Part shown: piece by piece, positions 26,410 through 35,123 of the stretch
Numbering within the stretch: the stretch's first letter is position 1
Layout of the letters: every line of letters starts with the position of its first letter
Assembly: GCA_964412455.1 (NCBI GenBank)
Contig: CAYPOT010000001.1
Span: 62,001-126,000, forward strand
Origin: JAAXXJ01 sp964412455
GTDB lineage: Bacteria; Nitrospirota; UBA9217
Direction: 5' to 3'
Length of the DNA: 64,000 nucleotides
Notes under the pieces: model-generated
The model's input: only the letters and a program-made list of their open reading frames with translations
The model's database searches: none
Told to the model about the DNA's origin: nothing
Translations under genes and position numbers: made by a program

Positions 26410-27429
26410 TCAATCGATCTTTTTAAGTTCTTCGATACGACGTTGAAGCTGGGTGACCAGTTTTTTAAGCTCCGGCAACTTCGGAAACACGGCCTGCGCT
26501 TTGAGCCACTCGCGGAGCGGGATCGCTGGATAACCCGCGACGACCTGTCCTGACGGTATGTCACGGGTAACGCCTGATCCTCCCGCGATCATCACCCGGT
26601 CCCCTATCGTCAGATGATCGGAGATCGCAGATTGGCCTCCCATGACAACGTAATTGCCGAGGGTACTGCTGCCTGCGATCCCGACCTGTCCGGCCAGAAG
26701 ACAGTTCTCGCCGATGGTCACATTGTGCGCGATATGCACCAGGTTATCCAGCTTGGCGCCTTTTTTTATGACCGTGCTTCCCAGGGTAGCGCGGTCGATG
26801 GTGCAGTTGGCGCCGATCTCAACATCATCCTCGATGATCACGCCGCCGACCTGGGGAATCTTGTGGTGCCGTCCGCCATCGGTCACGAATCCGAAGCCGT
26901 CGCTTCCGATCACCGTGCCGGCGTGTATGATCACGCGGCAGCCGAGTGACACTCCTTCACGGATGCTGACGTTCGGATACAGGACCGCGTCATCTCCGAT
27001 GATCGAACCGACGCCAATGTACACGCCGGGATACAGCGTTACCCGGCTGCCGATCTTCGCCCCGTCGGCCACCACCGCGTAAGGATGGATCGTCGGCTCA
27101 CTGCCCAGGACGACATCCTTTCCGATGACGGCACGGTCGCTGACGCCGCCCGGCAGGTACGGCTTGCCGTAAAATATTTCCAGCGCCAGGGCAAACGCAT
27201 AACGCGGATTCTTCACCACAAGCGCCGGAATGCTCACCCCCTGCATATCCGGGGAGATGATCACGGCGGATGCCCGGCATGCGGCCAGATCATTCCGGTG
27301 CTTCTGGTCGGAAAGATAGGTGATGTCCCCTTCACGCGCTTCACGCATGCCCGCCACACCGCGGATCTCGGTATCGCCGGAGCCTTTCACTTCAGCGCCA
27401 AGCCTGGCTGCCAGTTCAGCGATCGTCAT
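26410..27429 (-). CDS. lpxD: UDP-3-O-(3-hydroxyacyl)glucosamine N-acyltransferase LpxD
   Basis: 339 residues: a uridine-binding N-terminal domain (MTIAELAARLGAEVKG), a long hexapeptide-repeat helix, and a C-terminal helical extension ending in QRRIEELKKID. The catalytic histidine lies in VHIAHNVTIG, equivalent to E. coli His239. It adds the second hydroxyacyl chain at N2. It lies 15 bp downstream of skp/ompH and 31 bp upstream of fabZ, all in one direction. Confidence 0.95.
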   Translation of the reverse strand: MTIAELAARLGAEVKGSGDTEIRGVAGMREAREGDITYLSDQKHRNDLAACRASAVIISPDMQGVSIPALVVKNPRYAFALALEIFYGKPYLPGGVSDRAVIGKDVVLGSEPTIHPYAVVADGAKIGSRVTLYPGVYIGVGSIIGDDAVLYPNVSIREGVSLGCRVIIHAGTVIGSDGFGFVTDGGRHHKIPQVGGVIIEDDVEIGANCTIDRATLGSTVIKKGAKLDNLVHIAHNVTIGENCLLAGQVGIAGSSTLGNYVVMGGQSAISDHLTIGDRVMIAGGSGVTRDIPSGQVVAGYPAIPLREWLKAQAVFPKLPELKKLVTQLQRRIEELKKID

Positions 27430-27444
27430 GAAGGATTCCCGCGG

Positions 27445-27990
27445 TTACTTCTTGGCATCGAACTTCTTGTCCAGTTCGACAACGACCTTTTCCGTCAGGT
27501 CGAGTTCCTCATCTCCGTAGAGGACGGAGGGGACCTCGCCTTTTGACATCACATTGATGGTGCGGTTCAGGATCAGGGACACTTTTTCTTTTTTCGCCAT
27601 GTTCTTCAGGATCGCCATCATTTCCTGATTGAACTCGGTGGAGAGCTCTTCGTTCTTTTTTGCCAGTTCGTTGTTGAAATCGCTTCGTTTCTTTTCGAAT
27701 TCGCTGATCTTTCTGCCGATGGATTCTTCTTTTTCCTTCCGGACCTCGGGTTTGAGGACGGCCGATTGTTTTGCGTAGTCCTCGCGCAGTTTCTGTATCT
27801 CATCGGCGTCGATATCGAGGATCTTTTTCCGGCTGTCATAATATTCCTTGAGGACCCCCTGATATTTCATGCCGACCTTGGTCTTGTCAAAGACCGTCTG
27901 GGTGTCCACAAACGCGATCTTTCCGCCGGCGGCATAGGCGGCCGGCGCCGTGATCAGCAGTACTACCAGGAATGCCAAAACCTTTTTCAT
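27445..27990 (-). CDS. ompH: Periplasmic chaperone, OmpH/Skp family
   Basis: About 181 residues. The start is the ATG at 27990 with GGAGG five bases upstream, rather than the preceding GTG. A signal peptide (KKVLAFLVVLLITAPAAYA) leads to a mature protein beginning GGKIAFVDTQTVF. The middle is a long charged coiled coil (about residues 50-125), the tentacles of Skp. It holds unfolded outer membrane proteins in the periplasm and delivers them to BamA, whose gene is next upstream. A 338-bp gap with a palindromic repeat separates the two. Confidence 0.9.
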   Translation of the reverse strand: MKKVLAFLVVLLITAPAAYAAGGKIAFVDTQTVFDKTKVGMKYQGVLKEYYDSRKKILDIDADEIQKLREDYAKQSAVLKPEVRKEKEESIGRKISEFEKKRSDFNNELAKKNEELSTEFNQEMMAILKNMAKKEKVSLILNRTINVMSKGEVPSVLYGDEELDLTEKVVVELDKKFDAKK

Positions 27991-28018
27991 CACACCCTCC
28001 TTATATAGCAGCTCGTAA

Positions 28019-28289
28019 TGTCAAAACTTTCACCGCAGAGGACGCAGAGAACATCTTGAATTACAACACATCAAACTCTTTCCCAGCTTCCTCCCCCTCT
28101 GCGACCTCTCAAAATCCTCTTCTTTGAATCTATAATCTTTGCCAAATGTCCAGTGAAGTTCGTTTAACCTGAATATGTTCCGAATTTAACCAGCTTTCTT
28201 TTACTTACGCTGCTTTTATTTCAAGGTCTGCATTTCTCTGCGACCTCTGCGGTAAAATACCTTTCGTTCTTTTCATAGAACTTTTGACA
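28019..28289. repeat. Palindromic intergenic element, CCGCAGAG family
   Basis: The 27991-28331 gap holds no gene. The left arm starts TGTCAAAAC and contains CACCGCAGAGGACGCAGAGA (28031-28050). The right arm has the complement, TCTCTGCGACCTCTGCGGT (28235-28253), and ends GAACTTTTGACAC. The pair encloses about 180 bp with an extra CTCTGCGACCTCT motif near 28098. The structure is that of a degenerate MITE of about 270 bp. Whether ompH has its own promoter downstream of it is not clear. Confidence 0.72.
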
Positions 28290-28331
28290 CTACCCAGCAG
28301 CTCATCAAGCAGTGAATTTATCGCTCGTTCG

Positions 28332-30686
28332 TTAGAAGAGCGTACCAATGGAGAACTCGAACTGGCTCGGCTGGTCCGTGGCTTTCTGGTTGATGATGTA
28401 GCCCCATTCGAAGCGCAGCGGACCCATGGGAGAGAGCCACCAGAAACCCCAGCCATAGGAATGCCGCAATTGCATGGGCCGCAAGGGTTCCTCGTTGTTG
28501 AATGCACGGCCCATATCATAGAACAGGAGACCTTTCAGGCGCGCCGCCGGGACAATGGGAAACGTGTATTCAATGTTGAAAATAAGCTGTTTGTTGCCGC
28601 CGATGCGGGTCAAGGAGCCGTCAAGTCCCGTCTCCATGGGACCGTCAGGACCGATGGTGCCGACGGTCCCGTAGCGGTAGCCCCGTACCGATCCGGCGCC
28701 TCCGACAAAGAACCGCTCTCCCGTTGGTATCGGGAACTCGATCAGGGAACCAACGAAGCCGACGCGGCCGCGGGTCATGAGAACGGTGTCCCAGAAGAGC
28801 GGAAAATACCATGCCGAGTCGGCAACGGACTTGATGAAGCTGGGATCGCCACCGAGAGGGCCGCCGGCGTACTGGACAAACATGGTGTTCCGGGACCCGG
28901 TCTTGGGATCAAGATAGAAATCACGGGAGTCCCGGGACAGGCTCGCGGTCAGGGAACTGGTCGTCACGACGCTTCCGTAGTTGTCCATCTGCTTCTGCAG
29001 AAGATACGTCGGCGCCGTCGTAATGCCGTAGATGTTGGATTGGTCCAGGCTGTACCGGAGCGAGCCCGAGACATATTCCGTGAAGCTTTTTCCTATGCCG
29101 AGGCCGATCCCATTGGACTCAAGCTTGTAGCCGTCGTAGTCCTGGTCCTGGTTGTAGAGGTCGATCCGTCCCCAGACAGGCTTGTCGAAGAGATAGGGCT
29201 CCATGAAACTGACCATGTAGATGCGGCGGGTCGAGCCCCACTGGACCTTGAACTTGAGCAGCTGTCCGCGGCCGCCCAGGTTCCCCTGGGTAATTTCCGC
29301 GATCCCCATGAGCTTGTCCACGGAGCTGTACCCGCCTCCGATGCTCAGGTTCCCGGTCATTTTTTCCTTGACCCTGATGTTCAGGTCCATGACCGGCTCC
29401 TGCAGCCTGCGCTCGGGCGACAGATCCACCGATTCGAAGAAGTTCAGGTTGTTGATCCGCTCATAGCTCCGCTTGAGGGCTTTTTTACTGTAGAGGTCAC
29501 CCTCATCCAGACGCATTTCCCTGCGGATCACCTTGTCCCTGCTCTTGTTGTTCCCGGTGATGTCGATCCTTCCGATGCGGACCTCGCCGCCTTCCTGGAT
29601 CTCGAACGAAAGGGCGACGGTCTTTTTTTCCTGGTCGATGTTAAAGAGCGGCACCACATTGGCAAAGGGCCGTGCGATGCTGTCGTACCGTTCCATGATG
29701 CGTGCCACATCCTGTCGAAGGATCTCCCGGCTGAAAACGTCCCCCCGCTTGAGCTTGATCTCCTTGAGGAGTTCGTTGTCGGTGATGGTGGTGTTCCCTT
29801 TCACCGTCACGGTGCCTACCTGGAACTGGTCGCCTTCCTGGAGGTGTATCCGTATCGCGACCTCATTGGATGTCGTGTAGGTCTCGGTCTGCCCCATGAA
29901 CTCATGGGTATGCACCGTGAGCGGACGTTCCTCAACGAAAGGGTCGCTTACCTGGACCTGGATATAACCCCGGTTGTAATAGAGGTTCCTGATGGATTCA
30001 ACGTCCTCCTTCAGGTCTTCAGAGCGAAGCGTGCCGCTGTTCCCGAAGAATGAAAAGAACCAGTGTTCCTGGTTCTTCATGCTTTCCTTGATCTCCTTGG
30101 TGGGTATAACGGAATTTCCGGTGATGATGACCTCGCTCAATCTGATCTTCTTGCCTTCTTCGATGTAGTAAACGATATTCTTGTCGCCCCCCCGAAGTTC
30201 GACGATGACCGGCACGATAACCGCGTGGTAGTATCCGGAATCCTGGTATTTCAGCCGGATCTTCTCGGCGTTGTCCTGGATCAACTGCTGGTTAAAGGCC
30301 GTCCTCGGAAGAAGGGTCACTATCTCCTTGAGCTTTTCCGCGGTTACTTCCTCGTTCCCCTCGAAGCTGATCTCCCGGATAAGCGGTTTTTCCTTGACCC
30401 AGAAGATCACTTTGAGACCCTGTTCGAAGCCCTCGGTTTTCACCTGGACGTCCTCAAAGTGGCCGAGCTGATACAGGAGCCTGATATCCTCCTTAAGCTG
30501 GGTCGGTGAAAAGACCGCGCCTTCCCGGGTCTTGATCTTGGCCAGAACGGTTGCTGATTCGATCCGCCGGTTGCCCTGGACCTCGATAAAGGTGACGAGC
30601 ACGTCTTCCGCGGATACCGAGACCGGTACCGATGTCAGAAAGGCCAGGATGGCCAGCAATAGGACAGCTGTACGCTGTATGAGCAC
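28332..30686 (-). CDS. bamA: Outer membrane protein assembly factor BamA
   Basis: 784 residues from a GTG at 30686 with AGGAAG seven bases upstream; this start gives a clean signal peptide (LIQRTAVLLLAILAFLTSVPVSVSA). Five POTRA domains occupy about 30-430; their openings read VTFIEVQGN, REISFEGNEEVT, LSEVIITGNSVIP, VGTVTVKGNTTIT and IGRIDITGNNKSR. A 16-strand beta-barrel follows with VRGYRYG in loop 6 and a C-terminal FEFSIGTLF ending in phenylalanine, as required for barrel recognition. It inserts outer membrane proteins. It is linked to ompH and the lpx genes, the standard gene order. Confidence 0.95.
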   Translation of the reverse strand: MLIQRTAVLLLAILAFLTSVPVSVSAEDVLVTFIEVQGNRRIESATVLAKIKTREGAVFSPTQLKEDIRLLYQLGHFEDVQVKTEGFEQGLKVIFWVKEKPLIREISFEGNEEVTAEKLKEIVTLLPRTAFNQQLIQDNAEKIRLKYQDSGYYHAVIVPVIVELRGGDKNIVYYIEEGKKIRLSEVIITGNSVIPTKEIKESMKNQEHWFFSFFGNSGTLRSEDLKEDVESIRNLYYNRGYIQVQVSDPFVEERPLTVHTHEFMGQTETYTTSNEVAIRIHLQEGDQFQVGTVTVKGNTTITDNELLKEIKLKRGDVFSREILRQDVARIMERYDSIARPFANVVPLFNIDQEKKTVALSFEIQEGGEVRIGRIDITGNNKSRDKVIRREMRLDEGDLYSKKALKRSYERINNLNFFESVDLSPERRLQEPVMDLNIRVKEKMTGNLSIGGGYSSVDKLMGIAEITQGNLGGRGQLLKFKVQWGSTRRIYMVSFMEPYLFDKPVWGRIDLYNQDQDYDGYKLESNGIGLGIGKSFTEYVSGSLRYSLDQSNIYGITTAPTYLLQKQMDNYGSVVTTSSLTASLSRDSRDFYLDPKTGSRNTMFVQYAGGPLGGDPSFIKSVADSAWYFPLFWDTVLMTRGRVGFVGSLIEFPIPTGERFFVGGAGSVRGYRYGTVGTIGPDGPMETGLDGSLTRIGGNKQLIFNIEYTFPIVPAARLKGLLFYDMGRAFNNEEPLRPMQLRHSYGWGFWWLSPMGPLRFEWGYIINQKATDQPSQFEFSIGTLF

Positions 30687-30762
30687 CGATAGACTTCCTT
30701 TCACTATTCTCTGAATAAAAACAAAGTAATATAGCACTAATGAGTGTCCCTGTAAACAAAAA

Positions 30763-31899
30763 TCATGTGATTAGCCTTGAAAGGACCTTATTGGAAAGGA
30801 GCATTCCCCGACCCGTGAGCACAAGGGCCCCCTTTTTACTATCCACGAGGCCGTCACGCTCGAGATCCCCGATGCGGTTCATGAGAGAGTCGAGCGCGCC
30901 CCTGCCGAACAGAGAGCCATAAGCAACAAGATCAACACCGGACGTCTTGCGGAGACCGAGGAACAGTTTTTCCAGGGCGGCCTGTTCTCCGTCCACGAAT
31001 TCATCACTGTCCTGGTCCTGCGCCGATATGCCGATCCTCAAGCGGGAAGCATATTGATCGACATCGGCAATATTGGCCCAGCGCCTGTTCCCGATGAACG
31101 ACCAGGCACCAGGCCCGAGCCCGAGATATTCACCCCGGTCCCAATAATTTACGTTATGACGGCATTCATGTCCAGGCAGGCAGAAATTGGATATTTCGTA
31201 CTGATGGTAGCCGCCTGACCTCAGAAATTCCATCGCGGTACCATACATATTTGCGGTGGAATCATCATCAGGCGGTTCCCGCCCGCCGTTCCTCGCGTCG
31301 CGGTGCCATTGGGATCCCTCATCGAGGCCGAGGCTGTATGCGGAAATATGCTCCGGACCGAGAGCAATGGCGCTCTCGAGGGTGCTGTTCCATTGGTCTT
31401 CGGTCTGTCCGGGGACGCCGAAGATCAGATCAATGCCGATGTTCCCGAATCCTGCGTTCCTGGCAGCATGCACGGCCGCGCTTCCCTGGCCGGCGGAGTG
31501 GACCCTGCCGAGAAGGGCAAGTACCTCATCGGAAAAGGATTGGACGCCGATACTGAGGCGTGTCACGCCCAGCCTTTTCAGCAGGGACAGGGAGTTCGGC
31601 GTGACCGTATGAGGATTTGCTTCCACGGTGATCTCTGCGTCTACGGTCAGGTGCACATGCTCGTTGATGATGCTGAAGAGCCGGGAGAACTGATCATGCG
31701 ACAGCGTCGTTGGAGTTCCCCCACCGATGTATACACTCCCGATAGTCAGATCGCTTAACTTACGTGAGTGCATCCCGATTTCGAGACGTAATGCAGAGAG
31801 GTACTCATCAGCGATGTCATTGTCATAATGTGTTGAGAAAAAGCCACAATAGGGACATTTTTTGACACAAAATGGTATGTGAATATACAAACCTAACAT
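30763..31899 (-). CDS. hemW: HemW-type radical SAM protein (heme chaperone)
   Basis: 378 residues. The [4Fe-4S] site is Cys11-x3-Cys15-x2-Cys18 (CVKKCPYC), followed by GFFSTH. YIGGGTPTTL and ITVEANPHTVT are family motifs. HemW is related to coproporphyrinogen dehydrogenase HemN, but this protein is shorter and begins directly at the radical SAM domain without the HemN N-terminal extension, which is why I call it HemW. HemW binds heme and passes it to respiratory proteins. It lies 76 bp upstream of bamA, with no obvious functional tie. Confidence 0.88.
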   Translation of the reverse strand: MLGLYIHIPFCVKKCPYCGFFSTHYDNDIADEYLSALRLEIGMHSRKLSDLTIGSVYIGGGTPTTLSHDQFSRLFSIINEHVHLTVDAEITVEANPHTVTPNSLSLLKRLGVTRLSIGVQSFSDEVLALLGRVHSAGQGSAAVHAARNAGFGNIGIDLIFGVPGQTEDQWNSTLESAIALGPEHISAYSLGLDEGSQWHRDARNGGREPPDDDSTANMYGTAMEFLRSGGYHQYEISNFCLPGHECRHNVNYWDRGEYLGLGPGAWSFIGNRRWANIADVDQYASRLRIGISAQDQDSDEFVDGEQAALEKLFLGLRKTSGVDLVAYGSLFGRGALDSLMNRIGDLERDGLVDSKKGALVLTGRGMLLSNKVLSRLIT

Positions 31900-31989
31900 G
31901 TTGTTTTGATTGCGATATTGAGTTTTTTTAGGAGATTATGGCGCATAAAGACCGATATATAGCAACAGGTATGCCAAGTCAGGGGAGGT

Positions 31990-32448
31990 TTATGTCCGGT
32001 GTATCCGGATGATCAGCGCGGTCTCGTCGCAGTTCGGAAACTTAACGCAGTTCAGACAGTCGGTCCAGATCTTATGAGGCAGTTCCTTTTTATCGACCGG
32101 CGAGAATCCCAGTTTTTTGAAGAAGCCTTCCTGGTAGGTGAGCACAAATACCCGCTCGGCGCCAATAGCTTCAGCTTCCCGGAGGCAATGGCTGACAAGA
32201 CCTGCCCCGATCCCTGTTCCGATCCTGTCCTTGCGGACCGCGAGAGAACGGACCTCCGCAAGTCCATCCCAGCTGATGTGGAGCGCGCAGACGCCTGCGA
32301 TGCCGTTCTGGTCCTCAAAAACCGAAAAATCACGAAGGCTCTCGTACAGTTCATTGAGCGAGCGCGGCAGCATCTGGCCCTGGTCGGCATACTCGTTGAT
32401 GATCAATTGGATAGGTTTTACATCGGCGATCCTTGCTTTTCGAATCAT
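31990..32448 (-). CDS. GNAT N-acetyltransferase, short ArgA-like
   Basis: 152 residues forming one GNAT domain. The acetyl-CoA loop is RKDRIGTGIGAGLV, with LAVRKD before it. EGFFKKLGFSPVDKKELPHKIW and a Cys pattern (CLNCVKFPNC) at the C-terminus match the short stand-alone N-acetylglutamate synthases reported in several anaerobes and Nitrospirota-like genomes (recalled). It would make N-acetylglutamate for arginine synthesis. No arginine genes are near, so a different small acceptor cannot be excluded. It is transcribed divergently from clpC. Confidence 0.75.
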   Translation of the reverse strand: MIRKARIADVKPIQLIINEYADQGQMLPRSLNELYESLRDFSVFEDQNGIAGVCALHISWDGLAEVRSLAVRKDRIGTGIGAGLVSHCLREAEAIGAERVFVLTYQEGFFKKLGFSPVDKKELPHKIWTDCLNCVKFPNCDETALIIRIHRT

Positions 32449-32569
32449 GGCGGAAGAGTACCTTGTTGACGCTGCAATGTCAATAGCGAACCATGTTCTT
32501 TACCGCAGACGATCGCGCATGCGTACCTGCGAATATCATGCTCTGCACTGGCGAATAAGCAACGAGCTC

Positions 32570-32599
32570 TTGACTTTAAAAGGTTGAATGGAGTATATT
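32570..32599 (+). promoter_or_regulatory. Likely sigma-70 promoter of clpC
   Basis: TTGACT (32570-32575) and TATATT (32594-32599) are 18 bp apart, 44 bp before the clpC ATG. A transcript would start near 32606 and include GGAGG at 32627-32631. It lies in the 194-bp divergent gap between the GNAT gene and clpC. No CtsR or HrcA operator is obvious by eye. Confidence 0.6.
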
Positions 32600-32642
32600 T
32601 TAACCAACAGGAAACCCATTCTTTTCGGAGGCGGTTGTCTGT

Positions 32643-35084
32643 ATGATGTTCGAGAAATTCACTGAACGTGGAAGAAAAGTGATCGTGTATGCCCGCGAAG
32701 AGGCTGAGCGGCTCCAGAACGATTATCTCGGCACTGAGCACATCCTGCTCGGCACGCTCCGTGAGGAGGACGGGATCCCCGTGGCGGTGCTTCGCAAGAT
32801 GGGCATCGATATCGATCAGGTCCGCATGGAAGTGGAAAGGAACCTTCCCTCCAGCGGAAACACCCTGACCTTCGGAGACATCCCGTTTACGCCTCGTGCC
32901 AAGAAAGTACTTGAATATGCCGTGGAAGAAGCGCGGCTCCTCGGGCACAACTATATCGGCAGCGAGCATCTTCTTCTCGGGCTGATCCGCGAGGAGGAAG
33001 GCATCGGAGGAAAGATCCTCAGGAGCTTCGGCGTCAATCTCCTCGGCTCCCGTCAGCTGGTCATCAATTATCTCCGCCGCTCTGCGACCCAGATAGCGGC
33101 GAAGAAAAGCCCCACCCCCGCCCTGGACGAGTTCAGCAGGGACCTTACGCAGCTCGCCAAGGTCGGCAAGCTGGACCCGGTGATCGGACGCGATACGGAG
33201 ATCGACCGCGTTCTCCAAATACTCTCCCGCCGCACCAAGAACAATCCGGTCATCATCGGTGAAGCCGGCATCGGGAAGACGGCGATCGTAGAGGGTCTTG
33301 CCCAGCGCATCGTGAGCGCCGATGTCCCCGAGAACATGCTGAACCGTCGCGTGGTATCCCTTGATCTCGGAGCGCTGATCGCGGGGACCAAGTATCGCGG
33401 TCAGTTCGAGGAACGGCTCAAGATCGTGATGAAAGAGATCGTGCAGGCCGACAACATCATCCTCTTTATCGATGAACTGCACACGCTGGTCGGCGCGGGC
33501 GCCGCTGAAGGGTCCATTGACGCATCGAGCATGCTCAAACCGGCCTTGGCAAGGGGCGAGATGCAATGCATCGGCGCTACCACGCTCGATGAATTCCGGA
33601 AACACATCGAGAAGGACGGAGCGCTGAAGCGCAGGTTCCAGCCGATCTACGTACAGCCTCCCAGTGTTGAGGAAACCATCAATATTATCAAAGGCCTGCG
33701 TCCGAAATATGAGTCGCATCACAAGATCAAGATCACCGATGAGGCGGTTGTTGCCTCTGCCCATCTCTCGGACCGGTACATCACCGACCGTTTCCTCCCC
33801 GATAAGGCCATCGACGTGATCGACGAGGCGGGTGCCAAGGCGAAGCTTGCCCGTAACACCTATCCGGCGGAACTGAAGAACATCGAAAAGAAGCTGAAAA
33901 AGCTCGAGCAGGAAAAGAACCTTTTTACCCGGATCAAGGACTATGTTCGGGTGGAGTCGCTGCATGAAGAGGAAGACCGCCTGAGGGAGTCCCTGGACGG
34001 CATCCACAAGGACTGGAAGGACTCTCAGGAGAAGAACATACCGGTCATCGGTGAGGAAGAGGTCGCGCTGATCGTATCACACATTACGGGGATCCCTCTT
34101 TCAAAGCTTGAGGAAAAAGAGGTTTCCCGCTTGCTCAGGATGGAAGAGGAACTGCACAAGCGGATCGTGGGTCAGGAGGAGGCCATTGTGGCCGTTTCCC
34201 GCGCTATCCGGCGTTCCCGGGTAGGTCTCAAACTGCGGAAGCAGCCGATCGGCTCCTTCATTTTCCTGGGGCCCACCGGCGTCGGGAAGACCGAACTTGC
34301 CCGCTCACTTGCAATCTTCCTTTTTGACACTGAGGACGCGCTTATCCGCGTGGACATGTCGGAGTACATGGAAAAGTTCAGTTCCTCCCGTCTGGTAGGC
34401 TCACCGCCCGGCTATGTGGGGTATGATGAGGGCGGTCAATTGACGGAAAAGATCAGACGGAGACCCTATTCCGTCGTCCTGTTCGATGAGATCGAAAAGG
34501 CCCATCCGGACATCTTTAATATGCTCCTGCAGGTCCTTGACGACGGTTATTTGACCGATAGCATCGGCAGGAAGGTGGATTTCAGGAATACCGTGATCAT
34601 CATGACGTCCAACCTTGGCGCGCGAATGATCGACAAGGATACGACCCTTGGCTTCCGTCAGGACACGTCAAAGAACCAGTATACCAAGATGAAGGAAAAC
34701 GTGCTCGACGAGCTCAAGCGCGCCTTTAATCCTGAATTTTTGAATAGGATCGATGACAGCGTCGTGTTCCATCCACTTTCGAACGCACACCTGCTGCAGA
34801 TCGTGGACATGCTGGTGAATGAACTCAACCTGCAGATGCTCCAGAGCAGAAATATTCACCTTGAAGTGTCCCAGGAAGTGAAAGAGCGGCTGATCAGGGA
34901 TAATTATCAGCCGACCTACGGGGCGCGGCCGATGAGGCGCGCAATTCAGAAACACATTACCGACCCGCTGTCAGAAGAGATGCTCCGGGGCCGCTTCAAG
35001 GAATCACACAAGGTCCTCGTCACCATGAAGGACGATCAGATCGAGTTTCAGGAGGAAGAAGCGGGCATTCTCGCCAAAGTATAA
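32643..35084 (+). CDS. clpC: ATP-dependent Clp protease ATPase subunit ClpC
   Basis: 813 residues. Two Clp_N repeats (about 3-145) precede AAA module 1, with Walker A GEAGIGKT at 206-213 and Walker B ILFIDE at 273-278. A short ClpC-type middle domain (about 408-460) follows, then AAA module 2 with Walker A GPTGVGKT at 543-550 and Walker B VVLFDE at 611-616. The LGF at 669-671 is in the place of the ClpP-docking loop, so it should partner ClpP. The short middle domain argues against ClpB. It unfolds substrates for degradation. It stands alone on the plus strand, without the ctsR-mcsAB genes found in Firmicutes. Confidence 0.94.
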   Translation: MMFEKFTERGRKVIVYAREEAERLQNDYLGTEHILLGTLREEDGIPVAVLRKMGIDIDQVRMEVERNLPSSGNTLTFGDIPFTPRAKKVLEYAVEEARLLGHNYIGSEHLLLGLIREEEGIGGKILRSFGVNLLGSRQLVINYLRRSATQIAAKKSPTPALDEFSRDLTQLAKVGKLDPVIGRDTEIDRVLQILSRRTKNNPVIIGEAGIGKTAIVEGLAQRIVSADVPENMLNRRVVSLDLGALIAGTKYRGQFEERLKIVMKEIVQADNIILFIDELHTLVGAGAAEGSIDASSMLKPALARGEMQCIGATTLDEFRKHIEKDGALKRRFQPIYVQPPSVEETINIIKGLRPKYESHHKIKITDEAVVASAHLSDRYITDRFLPDKAIDVIDEAGAKAKLARNTYPAELKNIEKKLKKLEQEKNLFTRIKDYVRVESLHEEEDRLRESLDGIHKDWKDSQEKNIPVIGEEEVALIVSHITGIPLSKLEEKEVSRLLRMEEELHKRIVGQEEAIVAVSRAIRRSRVGLKLRKQPIGSFIFLGPTGVGKTELARSLAIFLFDTEDALIRVDMSEYMEKFSSSRLVGSPPGYVGYDEGGQLTEKIRRRPYSVVLFDEIEKAHPDIFNMLLQVLDDGYLTDSIGRKVDFRNTVIIMTSNLGARMIDKDTTLGFRQDTSKNQYTKMKENVLDELKRAFNPEFLNRIDDSVVFHPLSNAHLLQIVDMLVNELNLQMLQSRNIHLEVSQEVKERLIRDNYQPTYGARPMRRAIQKHITDPLSEEMLRGRFKESHKVLVTMKDDQIEFQEEEAGILAKV

Positions 35085-35123
35085 CCCCTCCCCCCCCTAT
35101 TTCCACCCGTCACGCAGCGCATG

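Noticed and set aside
28284..30053. A 589-codon open frame on the plus strand opposite bamA
   Set aside because: Antisense shadow of BamA; no start context or recognisable domain.
32445..34007. A 520-codon open frame on the minus strand opposite clpC
   Set aside because: It lies antisense to a clear ClpC with all AAA+ motifs; the translation is His/Asp/Arg-rich without domain motifs, typical of the complement of a GC-rich gene.
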